From Neptuniibacter sp. (lineage in GTDB: Bacteria; Pseudomonadota; Gammaproteobacteria; Pseudomonadales; Balneatricaceae), in the NCBI RefSeq assembly GCF_024231755.1, contig NZ_JAAEQH010000269.1, forward strand, positions 1 through 39,344: a stretch of 39,344 nucleotides of DNA, given 5' to 3'. The notes below the pieces were generated by a model. It ran no database searches, was not told where the DNA came from, and worked only from the letters and a program-made list of their open reading frames with translations. How positions within the stretch are numbered: position 1 is the first letter of the stretch; the number at the start of each line of letters is the position of its first letter. Shown in pieces: positions 15,329-24,764 of this stretch. The position numbers were made by a program, and so were the translations under genes.

Positions 15329-15652
15329 ATGAGAGCTGGGCGACTCAATACCAGAATTACAGTAAAGCAGGCCAGTGGTGCCCAAGATCAATACGGCTCG
15401 ATCAAATCTGGTCCCGGTGCAGATGTCGCCACGCTGTGGGCCGCTAAAAAGCACATTTCAGGAAAAGAGAAATGGGCAAGTGAGCATGTAGCTAATAATT
15501 CAACGGTGTCTTTCAGAGTTCGCTACCGAACAGATATAGAACCTGATATGTGGGTTATCCATGGGAGCGACCAGTATCAGATTAAGGGGCATCCTATTGA
15601 CCCTGATGGGCGCCGTAGAGACCTAATCATTACGTGCGGACTGGTTGATTAA
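15329..15652 (+). CDS. Head closure / head-tail joining protein
   Basis: 107 residues. RAGRLNTRITVKQASGAQDQYGSIKSG and TLWAAKKHISGKEKW...DIEPDMWVIHGSDQYQIKGHPIDPDGRRRDLIITC match the SPP1 gp16-like stopper family. It seals the packaged head and joins the tail. Confidence 0.88.
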   Translation: MRAGRLNTRITVKQASGAQDQYGSIKSGPGADVATLWAAKKHISGKEKWASEHVANNSTVSFRVRYRTDIEPDMWVIHGSDQYQIKGHPIDPDGRRRDLIITCGLVD

Positions 15653-16101
15653 TGGAACTTGATTTCAATATTCAGGGCCTGGATAGGCTAGAGGAGCAAC
15701 TAGTTGACCTAGGTGGAGAAGTGGGCTTTAAGTCCCTTCGGTTCGCTGCCAGAAAGTCAATGGCCCCGGTATTGGATGATGCAAAAGCAAATGCCAGGGT
15801 CGACACTGGAGACATGAAGGACTCGCTTTCCATCCGGACCCGAAGAGGCAAAAGCGGTGATACGGTAGTGACAGCATCCGTTGGTTCATTTAAACGCAGC
15901 GTTAAGAACCAAGATGGATCAAAGCGCAAGATCAGCAAGCAGCATCATAAAGTAATGGCTCAAGAGTACGGCGTTAGGAATATACCGGCTCAGCCGTTTC
16001 TTCGGCCTGCTTTAGATAAAAATGCGGCGGTAGTTCTTGGTATTTTCAGGACAGAGCTATCTAAAGCAATAGCGCGAGCCATAAAGAGAGCAGGCAAATG
16101 A
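15652..16101 (+). CDS. HK97 gp10-like tail completion component
   Basis: 149 residues. LDFNIQGLDRLEEQLVDLGGEVGFKSLRFAARKSMAPVLDDAKANARVDTGDMKDSL and AQEYGVRNIPAQPFLRPAL are the usual family blocks. One base overlaps the previous gene and four the next. Confidence 0.88.
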   Translation: MELDFNIQGLDRLEEQLVDLGGEVGFKSLRFAARKSMAPVLDDAKANARVDTGDMKDSLSIRTRRGKSGDTVVTASVGSFKRSVKNQDGSKRKISKQHHKVMAQEYGVRNIPAQPFLRPALDKNAAVVLGIFRTELSKAIARAIKRAGK

Positions 16102-16436
16102 CAGAACAGCAGCTATTCACATTGCTTAAAGATGCTCCTGGCATAACTGGAGTGGCTCAGGTCTACAATAACTTTCTGCCAGAGAAGTACGCGCTGCCAG
16201 CCATAACATTTGGAACGGTTTCAGATATTCCCATTACTACGCTTAATGGTAATACCGGTAATTCTAAAGCTCGTTACTCCATCAGTGTTTGGTCAGGTGA
16301 TTACACGGAACTTAAAAGCCTCGAGGCGGCAGTGCTTACAGCTATGTCTGATTATGTGCACACGGCAACTATTCCTCTCCATGAGCCTGATAAGTACCTT
16401 TTTAGGCTTGCTATTGATTACTCAGTTTTCAGGTAA
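16098..16436 (+). CDS. Tail terminator protein (DUF3168-like)
   Basis: 112 residues. MTEQQLFTLLKDAPGITGVAQVYNNFLPEKYALPAITFGTVS and ARYSISVWSGDYTELKSLEAAV...RLAIDYSVFR resemble lambda U-type terminators that cap the tail tube. Confidence 0.78.
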   Translation: MTEQQLFTLLKDAPGITGVAQVYNNFLPEKYALPAITFGTVSDIPITTLNGNTGNSKARYSISVWSGDYTELKSLEAAVLTAMSDYVHTATIPLHEPDKYLFRLAIDYSVFR

Positions 16437-16440
16437 AACT

Positions 16441-16644
16441 ATGGATACAAGAGAACTCCCAAAAGCCCTTGAAGATTTAGAACGTGAAATAGGCCTGCTT
16501 ATTCGAGATAAGGTAACTGCCTTTAATAAAGAAACCGGGCTTTGTATTACAGCAATCGTTTTGAATTTTGACGAAGTAACTACCTCGGGGGACCGGCTCC
16601 GACAGTTTCAGCTAATGGAAGTTAGCGCTTCTTTGAATATTTAA
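16441..16644 (+). CDS. Small hypothetical protein in the tail operon
   Basis: 67 residues from ATG 16441 (MDTRELPKALEDLEREIGLLIRDKVTAFNKETG...). An amphipathic helical N-terminus is followed by a short beta-rich end. No family recognised. It lies four bases after the tail terminator gene and before a transcription terminator. Confidence 0.55.
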   Translation: MDTRELPKALEDLEREIGLLIRDKVTAFNKETGLCITAIVLNFDEVTTSGDRLRQFQLMEVSASLNI

Positions 16645-16662
16645 TTACAACTCTTTTATTAG

Positions 16663-16684
16663 CCTCGCAAACGCGGGGTTTTTT
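16663..16684 (+). terminator. Rho-independent terminator before the tail tube gene
   Basis: CCTCGC-AAAC-GCGGGG (one U-G pair) followed by TTTTTT. Together with the capsid terminator it divides the late operon into segments. A separate promoter for the tail tube gene is possible in 16685-16768, but none is clear. Confidence 0.85.
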
Positions 16685-16768
16685 ATGCCCGGCATGTCGA
16701 GATGACACCCAGTAAGGGCACCTTAACCCCGCGCTGTGAAGCGCTATTTTCCCGTGGAGGAAACACAA

Positions 16769-17167
16769 ATGGCGATCTTAGACGCTCAAGGTACAACTAT
16801 TACCTTTAACAATGGCACTACTGCGGTGGATGTTGGCGGCGCTGTTAACTATTCATTCGGTGATGGTCAGGCAACTGATATTGATGCAACGACTCTAGCC
16901 TCAACAGCTAAAGAATACCGTCCAGGTCTACAGGACTTTGGCGATTGCACTATTGAGTTGAAGCGTGACCCGAATGATGCAGGGCAGGCGGCAATGGAAG
17001 CAGCTAAAGCAGCAAAGGCTATTCGTGAAGTGGTAATCACACTACCAGATGGCGACGTCGCAACTTTCAACGCCTACGTTAAATCGATCTCTACCTCTGG
17101 TGGTGTTGATGACGTGGTTAATGGCACAGCGACCCTGAAAGTTTCAGGTGCTGTTGTCTGGTCTTAA
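16769..17167 (+). CDS. Major tail tube protein
   Basis: 132 residues from ATG 16769, chosen for the GGAGG just upstream. MAILDAQGTTITFNNGTTAVDVGGAVNYSFGDGQATDIDATTLASTAKEYRPGLQDFGDCTIELKRDPNDAGQ is the classic tail tube opening. It polymerises into the tail tube. A strong RBS suits a high-copy protein. Confidence 0.9.
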   Translation: MAILDAQGTTITFNNGTTAVDVGGAVNYSFGDGQATDIDATTLASTAKEYRPGLQDFGDCTIELKRDPNDAGQAAMEAAKAAKAIREVVITLPDGDVATFNAYVKSISTSGGVDDVVNGTATLKVSGAVVWS

Positions 17168-17203
17168 TAAATAGCGGCCTCTGGGCCGCATATCGAGGTA
17201 TTC

Positions 17204-17557
17204 ATGGCTCTTCTTACACGCGATCAGATTCTTTCAGCTGAAGATAATAAAACTGAAACAGTTCCTGTCCCTGAATGGGGTGGAGAAGTAATTGTTGCGG
17301 CTATGTCGGGCTTTGCTCGTGACAGGCTTGAAGCATCAATCGTTGGATCTCAAGGCGGCAGCAATATGGTAAATGTTCGCGCCAAATTTGTTGCGGCTTC
17401 GTTGGTTGATGAAAAAGGAGAGCTTATTTTCTCTGATTCGGATATCCAGAAGCTGGGTAAAAAATCAGCTGCAGCTCTAAGTCGTGTGTTTGCTGTGTCT
17501 CAACGCCTCAATCACGTAACTGATGATGATGTTGAAGAACTAGCAAAAAACTCCTAA
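17204..17557 (+). CDS. Tail assembly chaperone, short form (gpG-like)
   Basis: 117 residues. PVPEWGGEVIVAAMSGFARDRLEASI...NMVNVRAKFVAASLVDEKGELIFSDSDIQKLGKKSAAALSRVFAVSQRLNHV is typical of siphovirus tail chaperones. It binds the tape measure during tail assembly. A slippery heptamer lies just before its stop. Confidence 0.85.
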   Translation: MALLTRDQILSAEDNKTETVPVPEWGGEVIVAAMSGFARDRLEASIVGSQGGSNMVNVRAKFVAASLVDEKGELIFSDSDIQKLGKKSAAALSRVFAVSQRLNHVTDDDVEELAKNS

Positions 17558-17793
17558 AGCGACCTTATAGGAGATACTGCGTAGGCCTCTCCTTACGGTT
17601 GCACATTCCAACTAATGAAATGCTTAAGCGCCTTGATACAGCTGAGATAGCTGAATACATGGCATACGACATGACCTGCAGTACTGAATGGGTTGAACAA
17701 GTCAGAAAACAGGAAGAGCTAGAAGTTTCCCGTGCAATGACCACCCAAGAACGATCGCAGGCTTTCCGCATAGCAATGGGTAAACAAGACTAA
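17204..17793 (+). CDS. Tail assembly chaperone, frameshifted long form (gpGT-like)
   Basis: The -1 shift adds KLLKRPYRRYCVGLSLRLHIP, then TNEMLKRLDTAEIAEYMAYDMTCSTEWVEQVRKQEELE..., giving about 196 residues. The downstream frame has no ATG with an RBS near its start (only TTG 17599 or the in-frame ATG at 17620), which supports expression through frameshifting. The T extension recruits tail tube subunits to the tape measure in lambda. Confidence 0.85.
17545..17551 (+). other. Programmed -1 frameshift site A AAA AAC
   Basis: Six A residues at 17545-17550 and C 17551 give A AAA AAC in the zero frame (gcA AAA AAC). It is four bases upstream of the TAA. A -1 slip opens a frame running to 17793 with no intervening stop. 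Confidence 0.88.
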
Positions 17794-20078
17794 TGGCAAC
17801 AATTGCGTCTTTACAGGTATCGCTTAGCGCTAATTCTGCAAAGCTGGTATCCAGTCTTAAAAAGACTCGCTCGGCCGTGTCGCGCTGGGCATTGGATCTT
17901 AAAAAGACCGCTCGCAAAGTAGCTAAGGTATTTGCGCCCATTGTTGATGCAATCAAGGCAATAGGGACTGCTGCGCTAGCAGGTGTTGGCGTGGCTACAG
18001 CCTTTGTTGCAGCAATGTCAGTAAAAGCCAGAGATGTCCAATTAATGGGCAGCATGGCTGATGCAATTGGCGTCAATGTAGAGGCTCTCCAGCGTTGGCA
18101 GTATGCTGGGGATCAGGTTGGTGTACAGGGTGACAAAGTCGCCGACATCTTTAAGGATGTGAGCGATAAAATCAATGACTTTGTTACAACTGGTGGCGGG
18201 GCGGCGGCTGATATATTTGAGTCGTTAAATCTCAATACTAAGGATTTTATTGGTCTGTCACCTGATAAGGCGATTGAGCGCATTGGCACCGCCATGCAGG
18301 GGCTAACCAAAGGCCAGCAGATCTTTTTTATGGAGTCGCTGGCTAGTGATGCTTCTCTCCTCTTACCTCTGTTGGACAACAACGCGGCAGCGCTCAAGCA
18401 ATTTGGTGAAGAAGCCGAAAGAACCGGCAACGTGCTGACAAGCTCGCAAGTTGCGGCTTCTGCAGCTTTCGCTAGCACAGTTGGCGAACTGTATGCGTCA
18501 GTTAAAGGGTTTTGGAATCAGCTAACAGCAGAGCTTGCTCCCGCATTTACAGTGCTGGGTAAATACATCCAGAGGTGGATGGGGCAAATGGGCGATGTTC
18601 GAGACGTTGCTAAACAGCTCGCCACAGGCACTATAAATGGCATCTCATATATTATCCAGGGCATTGCCAACTGGTCTAAGGCGCTAAACAACATAAAGGC
18701 CGGCTTTCTGGCTATAGAGTTTGCTGTCATCAAAGTGATTGAGAAAGTTGCTTATATGGCAACTTTGCTAACGCCATCTGTTTGGGCCAAAAAATTCGGC
18801 GTTAATTTCGCTGATTCTCTTCCTGAAGAGATAGAAAAGGCCATGAAGGCCAGACGAGGAGAGATTCAGAAATCACTGGATAACCTAGCTACTGCACCGT
18901 CTTTGTTTAATGCCGACAAAGTTAAGACTGAGCTAGACGCGCTTCGTCAAGATATTCAAGCCGCAATGGGTGGTGAAGGCAACTTTGAGTTTAGTGGAAA
19001 CATAGACCCTGAAACGGTTAAAGCTCTGCTTAATACCGGTACTGCGTTACAAACCATCACTGGTGAAGTGGTGAAGCTAGAGGATGCTGGTGCTCGCGGC
19101 ACATTCAGTAATTTCTTCAAAAATCTTGAAGCTGAAACGGCGACAAATAAAGCAGCAAACGAGCTTCATACGCAATTGGCACTAGCTAGTTCTGCGTATG
19201 AAAAACAAGTTCTAATGGCGGACTTTGCCTATAACGAACAAATTCGAAAGGCCCAGCAAACATACGATGAAGGCAAAGAACTTATCAATCAAAAAGTGAT
19301 TGATGAAGCTCAGGCCGCGCAGGCTTTGTTATCGCTAGATGCCTGGATGGCAGAAGAGCGTAAACGTATTCAAAACGAACATTACGACGCAAGCAAAACA
19401 AAGCTCGAAGAATGGGCTGAGGACTACAGCGCAACGATGATGACATTGGATGATGTTGCCATGAATGCCGCTAACACATTCCAAAGCTCCTTTGGTAACG
19501 CAATAGAATCCATTGTGATGGATGCCAAGGATATTGGTAGTGCGTTTAAGGATGTTGCTAAAGCTATTACCGGTAACGTGATAAACGCACTTGGGCAGAT
19601 GGCTGCTCAATGGATCACCAACCAGATCATAAGCAAAACCATGGGTGCAGCAGCTACTGCTGCGACAATGACACAGGCAAGTATGACTGCTGCAGCTTGG
19701 GCGCCTGCCGCAGCTTTTGCATCCCTTGCTTCTTTTGGCGCAAACGCAGCGCCGGCCGGTGCGGCGCTAACAACAACTACTGCACTGTCTCAGGGCTTGG
19801 CCTTGGCGTCCTTTGATGGTGGAGGTTTTACTGGTTTCGGTTCTCGTGCTGGTGGCGTAGATGGTAAAGGCGGCTTCTACGCAATCATGCACCCTAACGA
19901 AACAGTTACAGATCATACCAAGGGGCAGAATGTTGAATCGTCAGCGCCTGTAACCGTGAATTTAAACATTAATGCTAACGACACAAAGGACTTTGACCGC
20001 CTGCTAACAGAACGGCGGGGCACTATCGTTTCTTTGGTTTCTCAAGCAATGGCTAACAGTGGCAAGAGGTTGATGTAA
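17793..20078 (+). CDS. Tape measure protein
   Basis: 761 residues. A basic N-terminus with LKKTRSAVSRWALDLKKTARKVAKVFAPIVDAIKAIGTAALAGVGVATAFVAAM, long helical and coiled-coil regions, hydrophobic stretches near 630-670 and a Gly-rich GGGFTGFGSRAGGVDGKGGFYAIMHPNETV block near the end. It sets tail length and is ejected with DNA. Using about 1.5 angstrom per residue, the tail would be near 115 nm (inference). It overlaps the chaperone stop by one base. Confidence 0.95.
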   Translation: MATIASLQVSLSANSAKLVSSLKKTRSAVSRWALDLKKTARKVAKVFAPIVDAIKAIGTAALAGVGVATAFVAAMSVKARDVQLMGSMADAIGVNVEALQRWQYAGDQVGVQGDKVADIFKDVSDKINDFVTTGGGAAADIFESLNLNTKDFIGLSPDKAIERIGTAMQGLTKGQQIFFMESLASDASLLLPLLDNNAAALKQFGEEAERTGNVLTSSQVAASAAFASTVGELYASVKGFWNQLTAELAPAFTVLGKYIQRWMGQMGDVRDVAKQLATGTINGISYIIQGIANWSKALNNIKAGFLAIEFAVIKVIEKVAYMATLLTPSVWAKKFGVNFADSLPEEIEKAMKARRGEIQKSLDNLATAPSLFNADKVKTELDALRQDIQAAMGGEGNFEFSGNIDPETVKALLNTGTALQTITGEVVKLEDAGARGTFSNFFKNLEAETATNKAANELHTQLALASSAYEKQVLMADFAYNEQIRKAQQTYDEGKELINQKVIDEAQAAQALLSLDAWMAEERKRIQNEHYDASKTKLEEWAEDYSATMMTLDDVAMNAANTFQSSFGNAIESIVMDAKDIGSAFKDVAKAITGNVINALGQMAAQWITNQIISKTMGAAATAATMTQASMTAAAWAPAAAFASLASFGANAAPAGAALTTTTALSQGLALASFDGGGFTGFGSRAGGVDGKGGFYAIMHPNETVTDHTKGQNVESSAPVTVNLNINANDTKDFDRLLTERRGTIVSLVSQAMANSGKRLM

Positions 20079-20458
20079 TGGCAGGGCAATTCCCTACAAC
20101 ACCAGCATTCGCAAAAGCTAAGCCAAGCAAGAAGCACTTCAATTTGTCATCTGAATCTATTAATGGACGCATTCAGACGCGATCTTTGGGAGCTTCGCGC
20201 AGGGCCTGGACTCTGGTTTATCCACCGTTAACCCGTGAGCAATTTGCGCCGATCTACGCTTTTATTGATGCGCAGGAGGGGACGTTGGGTGAATTCACAA
20301 TAAACGTGCCTGACCCTTTATCAGCAGACCCGATAGATTTTACAACGGGCAGCGGGTGCATCAATGTCACGGCAAAGCTGAGTAATGATGTGCAGGAGTA
20401 TGACCAATCGGCAGGCGACCTGATAGTTTACGAGGTTGATATTGTGGAGAAGCTATAA
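20078..20458 (+). CDS. Minor tail protein, probably distal tail component
   Basis: 126 residues. RIQTRSLGASRRAWTLVYPPLTREQFAPIYAFIDAQEGTLGEFTINVPDP is a block seen in short minor tail proteins just after the tape measure. It is probably the tail-tip ring, equivalent to lambda M or a distal tail protein. Confidence 0.7.
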   Translation: MAGQFPTTPAFAKAKPSKKHFNLSSESINGRIQTRSLGASRRAWTLVYPPLTREQFAPIYAFIDAQEGTLGEFTINVPDPLSADPIDFTTGSGCINVTAKLSNDVQEYDQSAGDLIVYEVDIVEKL

Positions 20459-21028
20459 ATGCCCCATGGAATATCTCCGGCCGTTAAAGATCACCTGCTT
20501 AATAATGATTCTGTACGAATCGCGACGCTTTTTAAGCTGGATTTCGGAGCGGTTGCAGCCTTTACCGATTACGGGAAAACCCTGTCTATTAATCTGACAG
20601 GCCAGCCAGAGACCTTTATACCCTCTGATGTGCTTATCTCTTATGACAGTGTTAACGAGTCATCTAAACTGCAGATAGGCACCTTTAATCTAGTGCTATC
20701 AGCTGTAGATCAAACCTTCCTAAATCTGGCTCTTAACAGTAATTATCTCAACGTTAAGGTATCGATCTATAAAACTGTGCTTAGCGCCTCTGACACACCA
20801 ATCGGCTCGCCTTGGTCAATCTTTGAGGGTTATATCAAAGGCTACGAGTTAGCCGAATCTAAAAACAGCAGCGAAATAACATTTGAAGTCGCTTCGCACT
20901 GGTCTGATTTCGAAAAAGTGAATTGCCGTCGAACCAATGCTGCTTCACAAAAGCGTTACTTTCCAAAAGATAGCAGTATGGACTGGGCTGCGTCATCAAT
21001 TAAAGATATGAAATGGGGTCGTAAATAA
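20459..21028 (+). CDS. Minor tail protein (lambda L / DUF2163-like)
   Basis: 189 residues. It opens with HGISPAVKDHLLNNDSVRIATLFKLDFGAVAAFTDYGK, has repeated beta structure, and ends with CRRTNAASQKRYFPKDSSMDWAASSIKDMKWG. The Cys/Asp block near the end resembles the region that in some tail-tip proteins binds an iron-sulfur cluster, but only one Cys is present here. One base overlaps the next gene. Confidence 0.7.
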   Translation: MPHGISPAVKDHLLNNDSVRIATLFKLDFGAVAAFTDYGKTLSINLTGQPETFIPSDVLISYDSVNESSKLQIGTFNLVLSAVDQTFLNLALNSNYLNVKVSIYKTVLSASDTPIGSPWSIFEGYIKGYELAESKNSSEITFEVASHWSDFEKVNCRRTNAASQKRYFPKDSSMDWAASSIKDMKWGRK

Positions 21029-23811
21029 TGGCTTGGTGGGTAGCTGCACTTATTGTCGGCGCGACAGCTTATTACTCTTATACCGAGGCGAAGAAGGCTC
21101 AAAAAAAAGCCAAAGAAGCATCAGAGGCCGCAGCAGGTGTACTGATTACCGACGAGTCTACAAATGCTGCTATCCCTGTCATATATGGTAAGCGAAGAGT
21201 AGGCGGTACTCGTGTATATATGACAACTTCGGGGGATAAAAGGCACAAATATCTATACATGGCGATAGTGCTGGCCGAAGGGATGGTTGAGAAGATCTCA
21301 AACATAGAGATTGACAACATTCCATATACAGATGATGACAACAACGTCATCCAGAACAACCGCTGGACCAACTACTATGGTGAAGGTGACCGGCATGTTT
21401 ATCATGAAACATTCGTGGGAAATGATAGCCAGGCGATAACCTCTAATGGCATTAACATCATCAAAGAGAGCATGCGCACTGAGGCGCCAGAAAAGGACTG
21501 GGCATGGATCGAGGTTGCTACTCAGGAACAGATCGACAACTTCACGCTGTCAGGTTTAGCCGCTATATGTTTGCGGTTGGAATGGCACTATGACCCAGCA
21601 AAAAACCCGTTTCAGGGCGTGCCAAATATAACCGCATTAGTGCATGGCAAAAGGGTTTATGACCCTCGCAAAGATAGCACTAATGCTGCCTATGACGCCT
21701 CGCTAGGCGTATCGAACCATCGCCAAACCAATGTTCATTCATGGGAATGGTCAGATAATTACGCGCTGTGCTTACGTGATTACATGACAGCGGAACGCTA
21801 TGGCAAAGGCTTAGCCGGTGATGTTGTCGATGATGTTGCTATCGCTCAAACAGCAACAGACCTAGACTCGTTCAAAGTTACCCCTTACTCAGGCGGACCA
21901 AGCAATCACCAGTTATTTAAGTGCAATGCTGTGGTTGATACCAATGAAAAGATATTCGATAACATTGGTGAGTTTCTTCTAAACTGCCGTGGATACATCC
22001 CATACATAAATGGCAGTTACAGTCTGTTTGTCGATCAAGCTAGCGCTAATCAGTTCGATATCACGCCAGACCATATAGTGGGTGGCATTCGGATTGTAGG
22101 GCCTAAGAAAGAAGATAAATTCAATCAGATCAGCGTTACTTTTCCGGACGAAGCAACAGATTACCAGACCAATAGCGCCGTATGGCCCGACCCTGCATCT
22201 GACAACCCGACATCTATTGCTAATCCAGCTGGTGGTTTATATACAGAGGCTGAGCTAAGTCAGGTTTGGCAAGACGCTGATGGGGAACTCTTGGTAGATG
22301 AAGTTGATCTGAATATGACAACTGATATCTATCAAGCCAAGGATATGGCGAGGATCTTTGCACTAAGATCCAGAGACGCTGTTAAAGTAAGCCTGACCTG
22401 TACTGCTGAATTAATGGACGTTGCACCAGCTGATGTGGTCACGCTGACGCATCCAACTCCAGGCTGGAGCGCGAAACCATTTCAGGTGGAAAACTACACT
22501 CTCAACGATGAAGGTACCGTAGCTCTTCAACTGATCGAATATAACGAGAGCATCTATACCTACGACCCAGCACCCGAGCAGATAATACCGAATCCCGTTA
22601 TAACTGCAGATCCGGTAGAAATTGAATCCCCTTCAGGTCTTACCTTATCAACAGGCATAACAACTCTGGATGATGGAACAACGGTTGCCTATATCGATGC
22701 AAGCTTCACTGCAGCAGATGACAACTCAGTTAGTAACTATGTGATTATTGATACCCCGAACGGAGTGCCTCCGGCGATTCACACAGTTGAGCCAGATACA
22801 GGGGTAATCAACGCACGTATCACGGGCGTGATTTCGGGTGAGCATACGATCACTGTTCAGGCGGTAAGCTATTCGGGGTTCTACTCCAGAGCAATCAGCG
22901 ACACTATCACTGTACAGACAGCGCAAGTCTCGCAGGTAGTAATACAAGGCCAATTTCAATCAATGATTGGCTGGACCTTTGATAATGCTGACCATGGTTT
23001 CACCGAAACCAATCTGACTGAAGCATTAAACCCAAACTTTATAGCGTTAACTGCAACTGGGCTTACCCCATATTGGCAGTCCCACAACTTTAATCTGTCA
23101 GGTGCTTCTGCACCTCTTATCAGAGCAAAAGTTAGAAGAACTGCTGGTGCTGGCTGGGTCGGTTCCATTACCTATAAAACATCTGGGCACAGCTTCGATC
23201 CGGTTAACTATGTCGAAACCATCCCAGACACCACCATTGTAGATCAATGGGTAATTCTTGAATGGGATATGTCCTCATTGACTGAGGGTGGCACAGATTG
23301 GGCTGATAGCACCATCGAGGCGATAGAGCTTAGATTAGGGGCAGACGTTGGTGATGACTTCGATATCGAATGGATCAGCATAGGCCGACTGGGCGCAGCA
23401 ACAACGCAGCTTACTCCTGGCAACCTGGATGCATTAATAGCAGATGGCACCCTGTCAGCAGCTGAATACAATGTCGGCGCCAAACTAACAGGGAACGGGA
23501 CGTTTGAGGTAGGTGCTTCAGTCACAATAAACGTGCCTGATCTTGCAAATGGTTGCGCTGTTGCTGTTTGGTGGGAGATCGAGCAAGGCTACCAGGGCGG
23601 CACAGGCTGGTGGTCTTACCAGCTAAAGCGAGACGGAAACGCAATAGATTCCCGACCTGACTATATGGTGCTTGAGACAGACCAAGCAACAGGTATTCAC
23701 CTAGACGAAGAAGTTACCGCAGGATTGAAAAACTATACATTTGAGTGGCGTGGAGATAGCGCAAATATCTCTGCTACCTGCACACTATTTATCTCGATAC
23801 TTCCAAAATAA
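21028..23811 (+). CDS. Tail tip / host specificity protein (J-like)
   Basis: 927 residues. A hydrophobic N-terminus (WWVAALIVGATAYYSYTEAKKA) is followed by AIPVIYGKRRVGGTRVYMTTSGDKRHKYLYMAIVLAEG, the opening of J-type central tail proteins. The middle has the baseplate-like domain (LCLRDYMTAERYGKGL, FDNIGEFLLNCRGYIPYINGSYSLFVDQ). After about 540 come fibronectin-type beta domains, then a C-terminal jelly-roll-like region (about 640-927) that probably contacts the host. It has the right size and position for the tip hub. Confidence 0.88.
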   Translation: MAWWVAALIVGATAYYSYTEAKKAQKKAKEASEAAAGVLITDESTNAAIPVIYGKRRVGGTRVYMTTSGDKRHKYLYMAIVLAEGMVEKISNIEIDNIPYTDDDNNVIQNNRWTNYYGEGDRHVYHETFVGNDSQAITSNGINIIKESMRTEAPEKDWAWIEVATQEQIDNFTLSGLAAICLRLEWHYDPAKNPFQGVPNITALVHGKRVYDPRKDSTNAAYDASLGVSNHRQTNVHSWEWSDNYALCLRDYMTAERYGKGLAGDVVDDVAIAQTATDLDSFKVTPYSGGPSNHQLFKCNAVVDTNEKIFDNIGEFLLNCRGYIPYINGSYSLFVDQASANQFDITPDHIVGGIRIVGPKKEDKFNQISVTFPDEATDYQTNSAVWPDPASDNPTSIANPAGGLYTEAELSQVWQDADGELLVDEVDLNMTTDIYQAKDMARIFALRSRDAVKVSLTCTAELMDVAPADVVTLTHPTPGWSAKPFQVENYTLNDEGTVALQLIEYNESIYTYDPAPEQIIPNPVITADPVEIESPSGLTLSTGITTLDDGTTVAYIDASFTAADDNSVSNYVIIDTPNGVPPAIHTVEPDTGVINARITGVISGEHTITVQAVSYSGFYSRAISDTITVQTAQVSQVVIQGQFQSMIGWTFDNADHGFTETNLTEALNPNFIALTATGLTPYWQSHNFNLSGASAPLIRAKVRRTAGAGWVGSITYKTSGHSFDPVNYVETIPDTTIVDQWVILEWDMSSLTEGGTDWADSTIEAIELRLGADVGDDFDIEWISIGRLGAATTQLTPGNLDALIADGTLSAAEYNVGAKLTGNGTFEVGASVTINVPDLANGCAVAVWWEIEQGYQGGTGWWSYQLKRDGNAIDSRPDYMVLETDQATGIHLDEEVTAGLKNYTFEWRGDSANISATCTLFISILPK

Positions 23812-24191
23812 TGAAATACGTCACCTACCTAACAGCTACCGGTGAAATAACCGGTCATGGCAGTACTAAGTGTGCGCTTAACCAAAAGGCTTTGATGCCA
23901 GGTGAGTCAATCATGCAGGGCGAGGGCATGCCTGAGACCCATCAAGTGATAGACGGGCAGATTGTAAAGCGCACGGTTCCAGCAAATGAATTGAACCAAA
24001 AGGCGCTGTCAAAACTACGGCATTTGCGAAACGCACGACTTAAAGAGAGCGACTTTAGCCAGCTCCCTGACGCACCAATCGCAAGCAACCAGGCGTGGAA
24101 AGATTACCGCCAAGAGTTGAGAAACCTTCCGCAAACATTCAGCCAAATCACTGATATTGAAGATGTTGTTTGGCCCATCCGACCGGAGTAG
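23811..24191 (+). CDS. Putative tail fibre assembly-like protein
   Basis: 126 residues. The C-terminal LRNARLKESDFSQLPDAPIASNQAWKDYRQELRNLPQTFSQITDIEDVVWPIRPE closely resembles the C-terminal block of tail fibre assembly and related accessory proteins (DYTQLPDxP...WxxYRQxLRDLP). The N-terminal half is a small beta domain (TATGEITGHGSTKCALNQ). It may be structural or a fibre chaperone. Confidence 0.75.
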   Translation: MKYVTYLTATGEITGHGSTKCALNQKALMPGESIMQGEGMPETHQVIDGQIVKRTVPANELNQKALSKLRHLRNARLKESDFSQLPDAPIASNQAWKDYRQELRNLPQTFSQITDIEDVVWPIRPE

Positions 24192-24193
24192 AT

Positions 24194-24520
24194 ATGGCAA
24201 CGCTTACGCATAAATTGGGAGATACTCTTGAATGGGTACTGAATGTCGTAGATGAATCCGATCAACCAATAGATATTACTAACTGGGATATTCGATCCCA
24301 GATGCGCGACTCAGCTGGGGAATTGATACAAGAGTTAACTGTCACTAAAACAGACGCTGAAGGAGGTGTTTATAGTATTACTGCCTCTAAGGCGCAGACG
24401 GCAACGTGGACTCCTGGCGATCACTCTGTAGATGTGGAGTACACAGACGAAAATGACATTACATTCTCAACCGAGACATTCGCGGTAGTAATGAAACGGG
24501 ATATCACTCATGGCGACTAG
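24194..24520 (+). CDS. Ig-like tail/baseplate accessory protein
   Basis: 108 residues from ATG 24194. LTHKLGDTLEWVLNVVDESDQPIDITNWDIRSQMRDSAGELIQELTV...GVYSITASKAQTATWTPGDHSVDVEYTDENDITFSTETFAVVMKRDIT is a single beta-sandwich resembling the N-terminal domain of BppU-type proteins. It probably attaches fibres to the tail tip. It overlaps the next gene. Confidence 0.65.
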   Translation: MATLTHKLGDTLEWVLNVVDESDQPIDITNWDIRSQMRDSAGELIQELTVTKTDAEGGVYSITASKAQTATWTPGDHSVDVEYTDENDITFSTETFAVVMKRDITHGD

Positions 24521-24764
24521 TCTGTTTTGCCACTCCCGTCCCGAGGTAAAAACAATAATCGACTTTGCAATACAGGTTGATGTAACAGTTTCGTCAGATA
24601 CGGATGTAAAAACCTCAGTAACTCCAGCCATTAAAACATCTGTGACCGTCCAGTACGGAGCTCAGGAATTGGATTTTGGAGATACAGGGAACGAAGAGCG
24701 GCAGCAGTTAAAAACGCTTCCTTCTGTGTCGGGCGCAGTCCCAAGCCTTCCGAGGATCGAATAA
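24510..24764 (+). CDS. Small beta-rich protein in the fibre operon
   Basis: 84 residues. Repeated VTVSSDTDVKTSVTPAIKTSVTVQYG suggests two similar beta hairpins. No family recognised. It overlaps both neighbours (start inside the Ig-like gene, stop overlapping the ATG of the 42-residue gene), so it is probably a structural accessory protein. Confidence 0.5.
   Translation: MATSLFCHSRPEVKTIIDFAIQVDVTVSSDTDVKTSVTPAIKTSVTVQYGAQELDFGDTGNEERQQLKTLPSVSGAVPSLPRIE

Noticed and set aside
17599-17793. Independent gene for the second tail chaperone
   Set aside because: It opens with TTG without an RBS, while the -1 frame joins it to the upstream gene through A AAA AAC.
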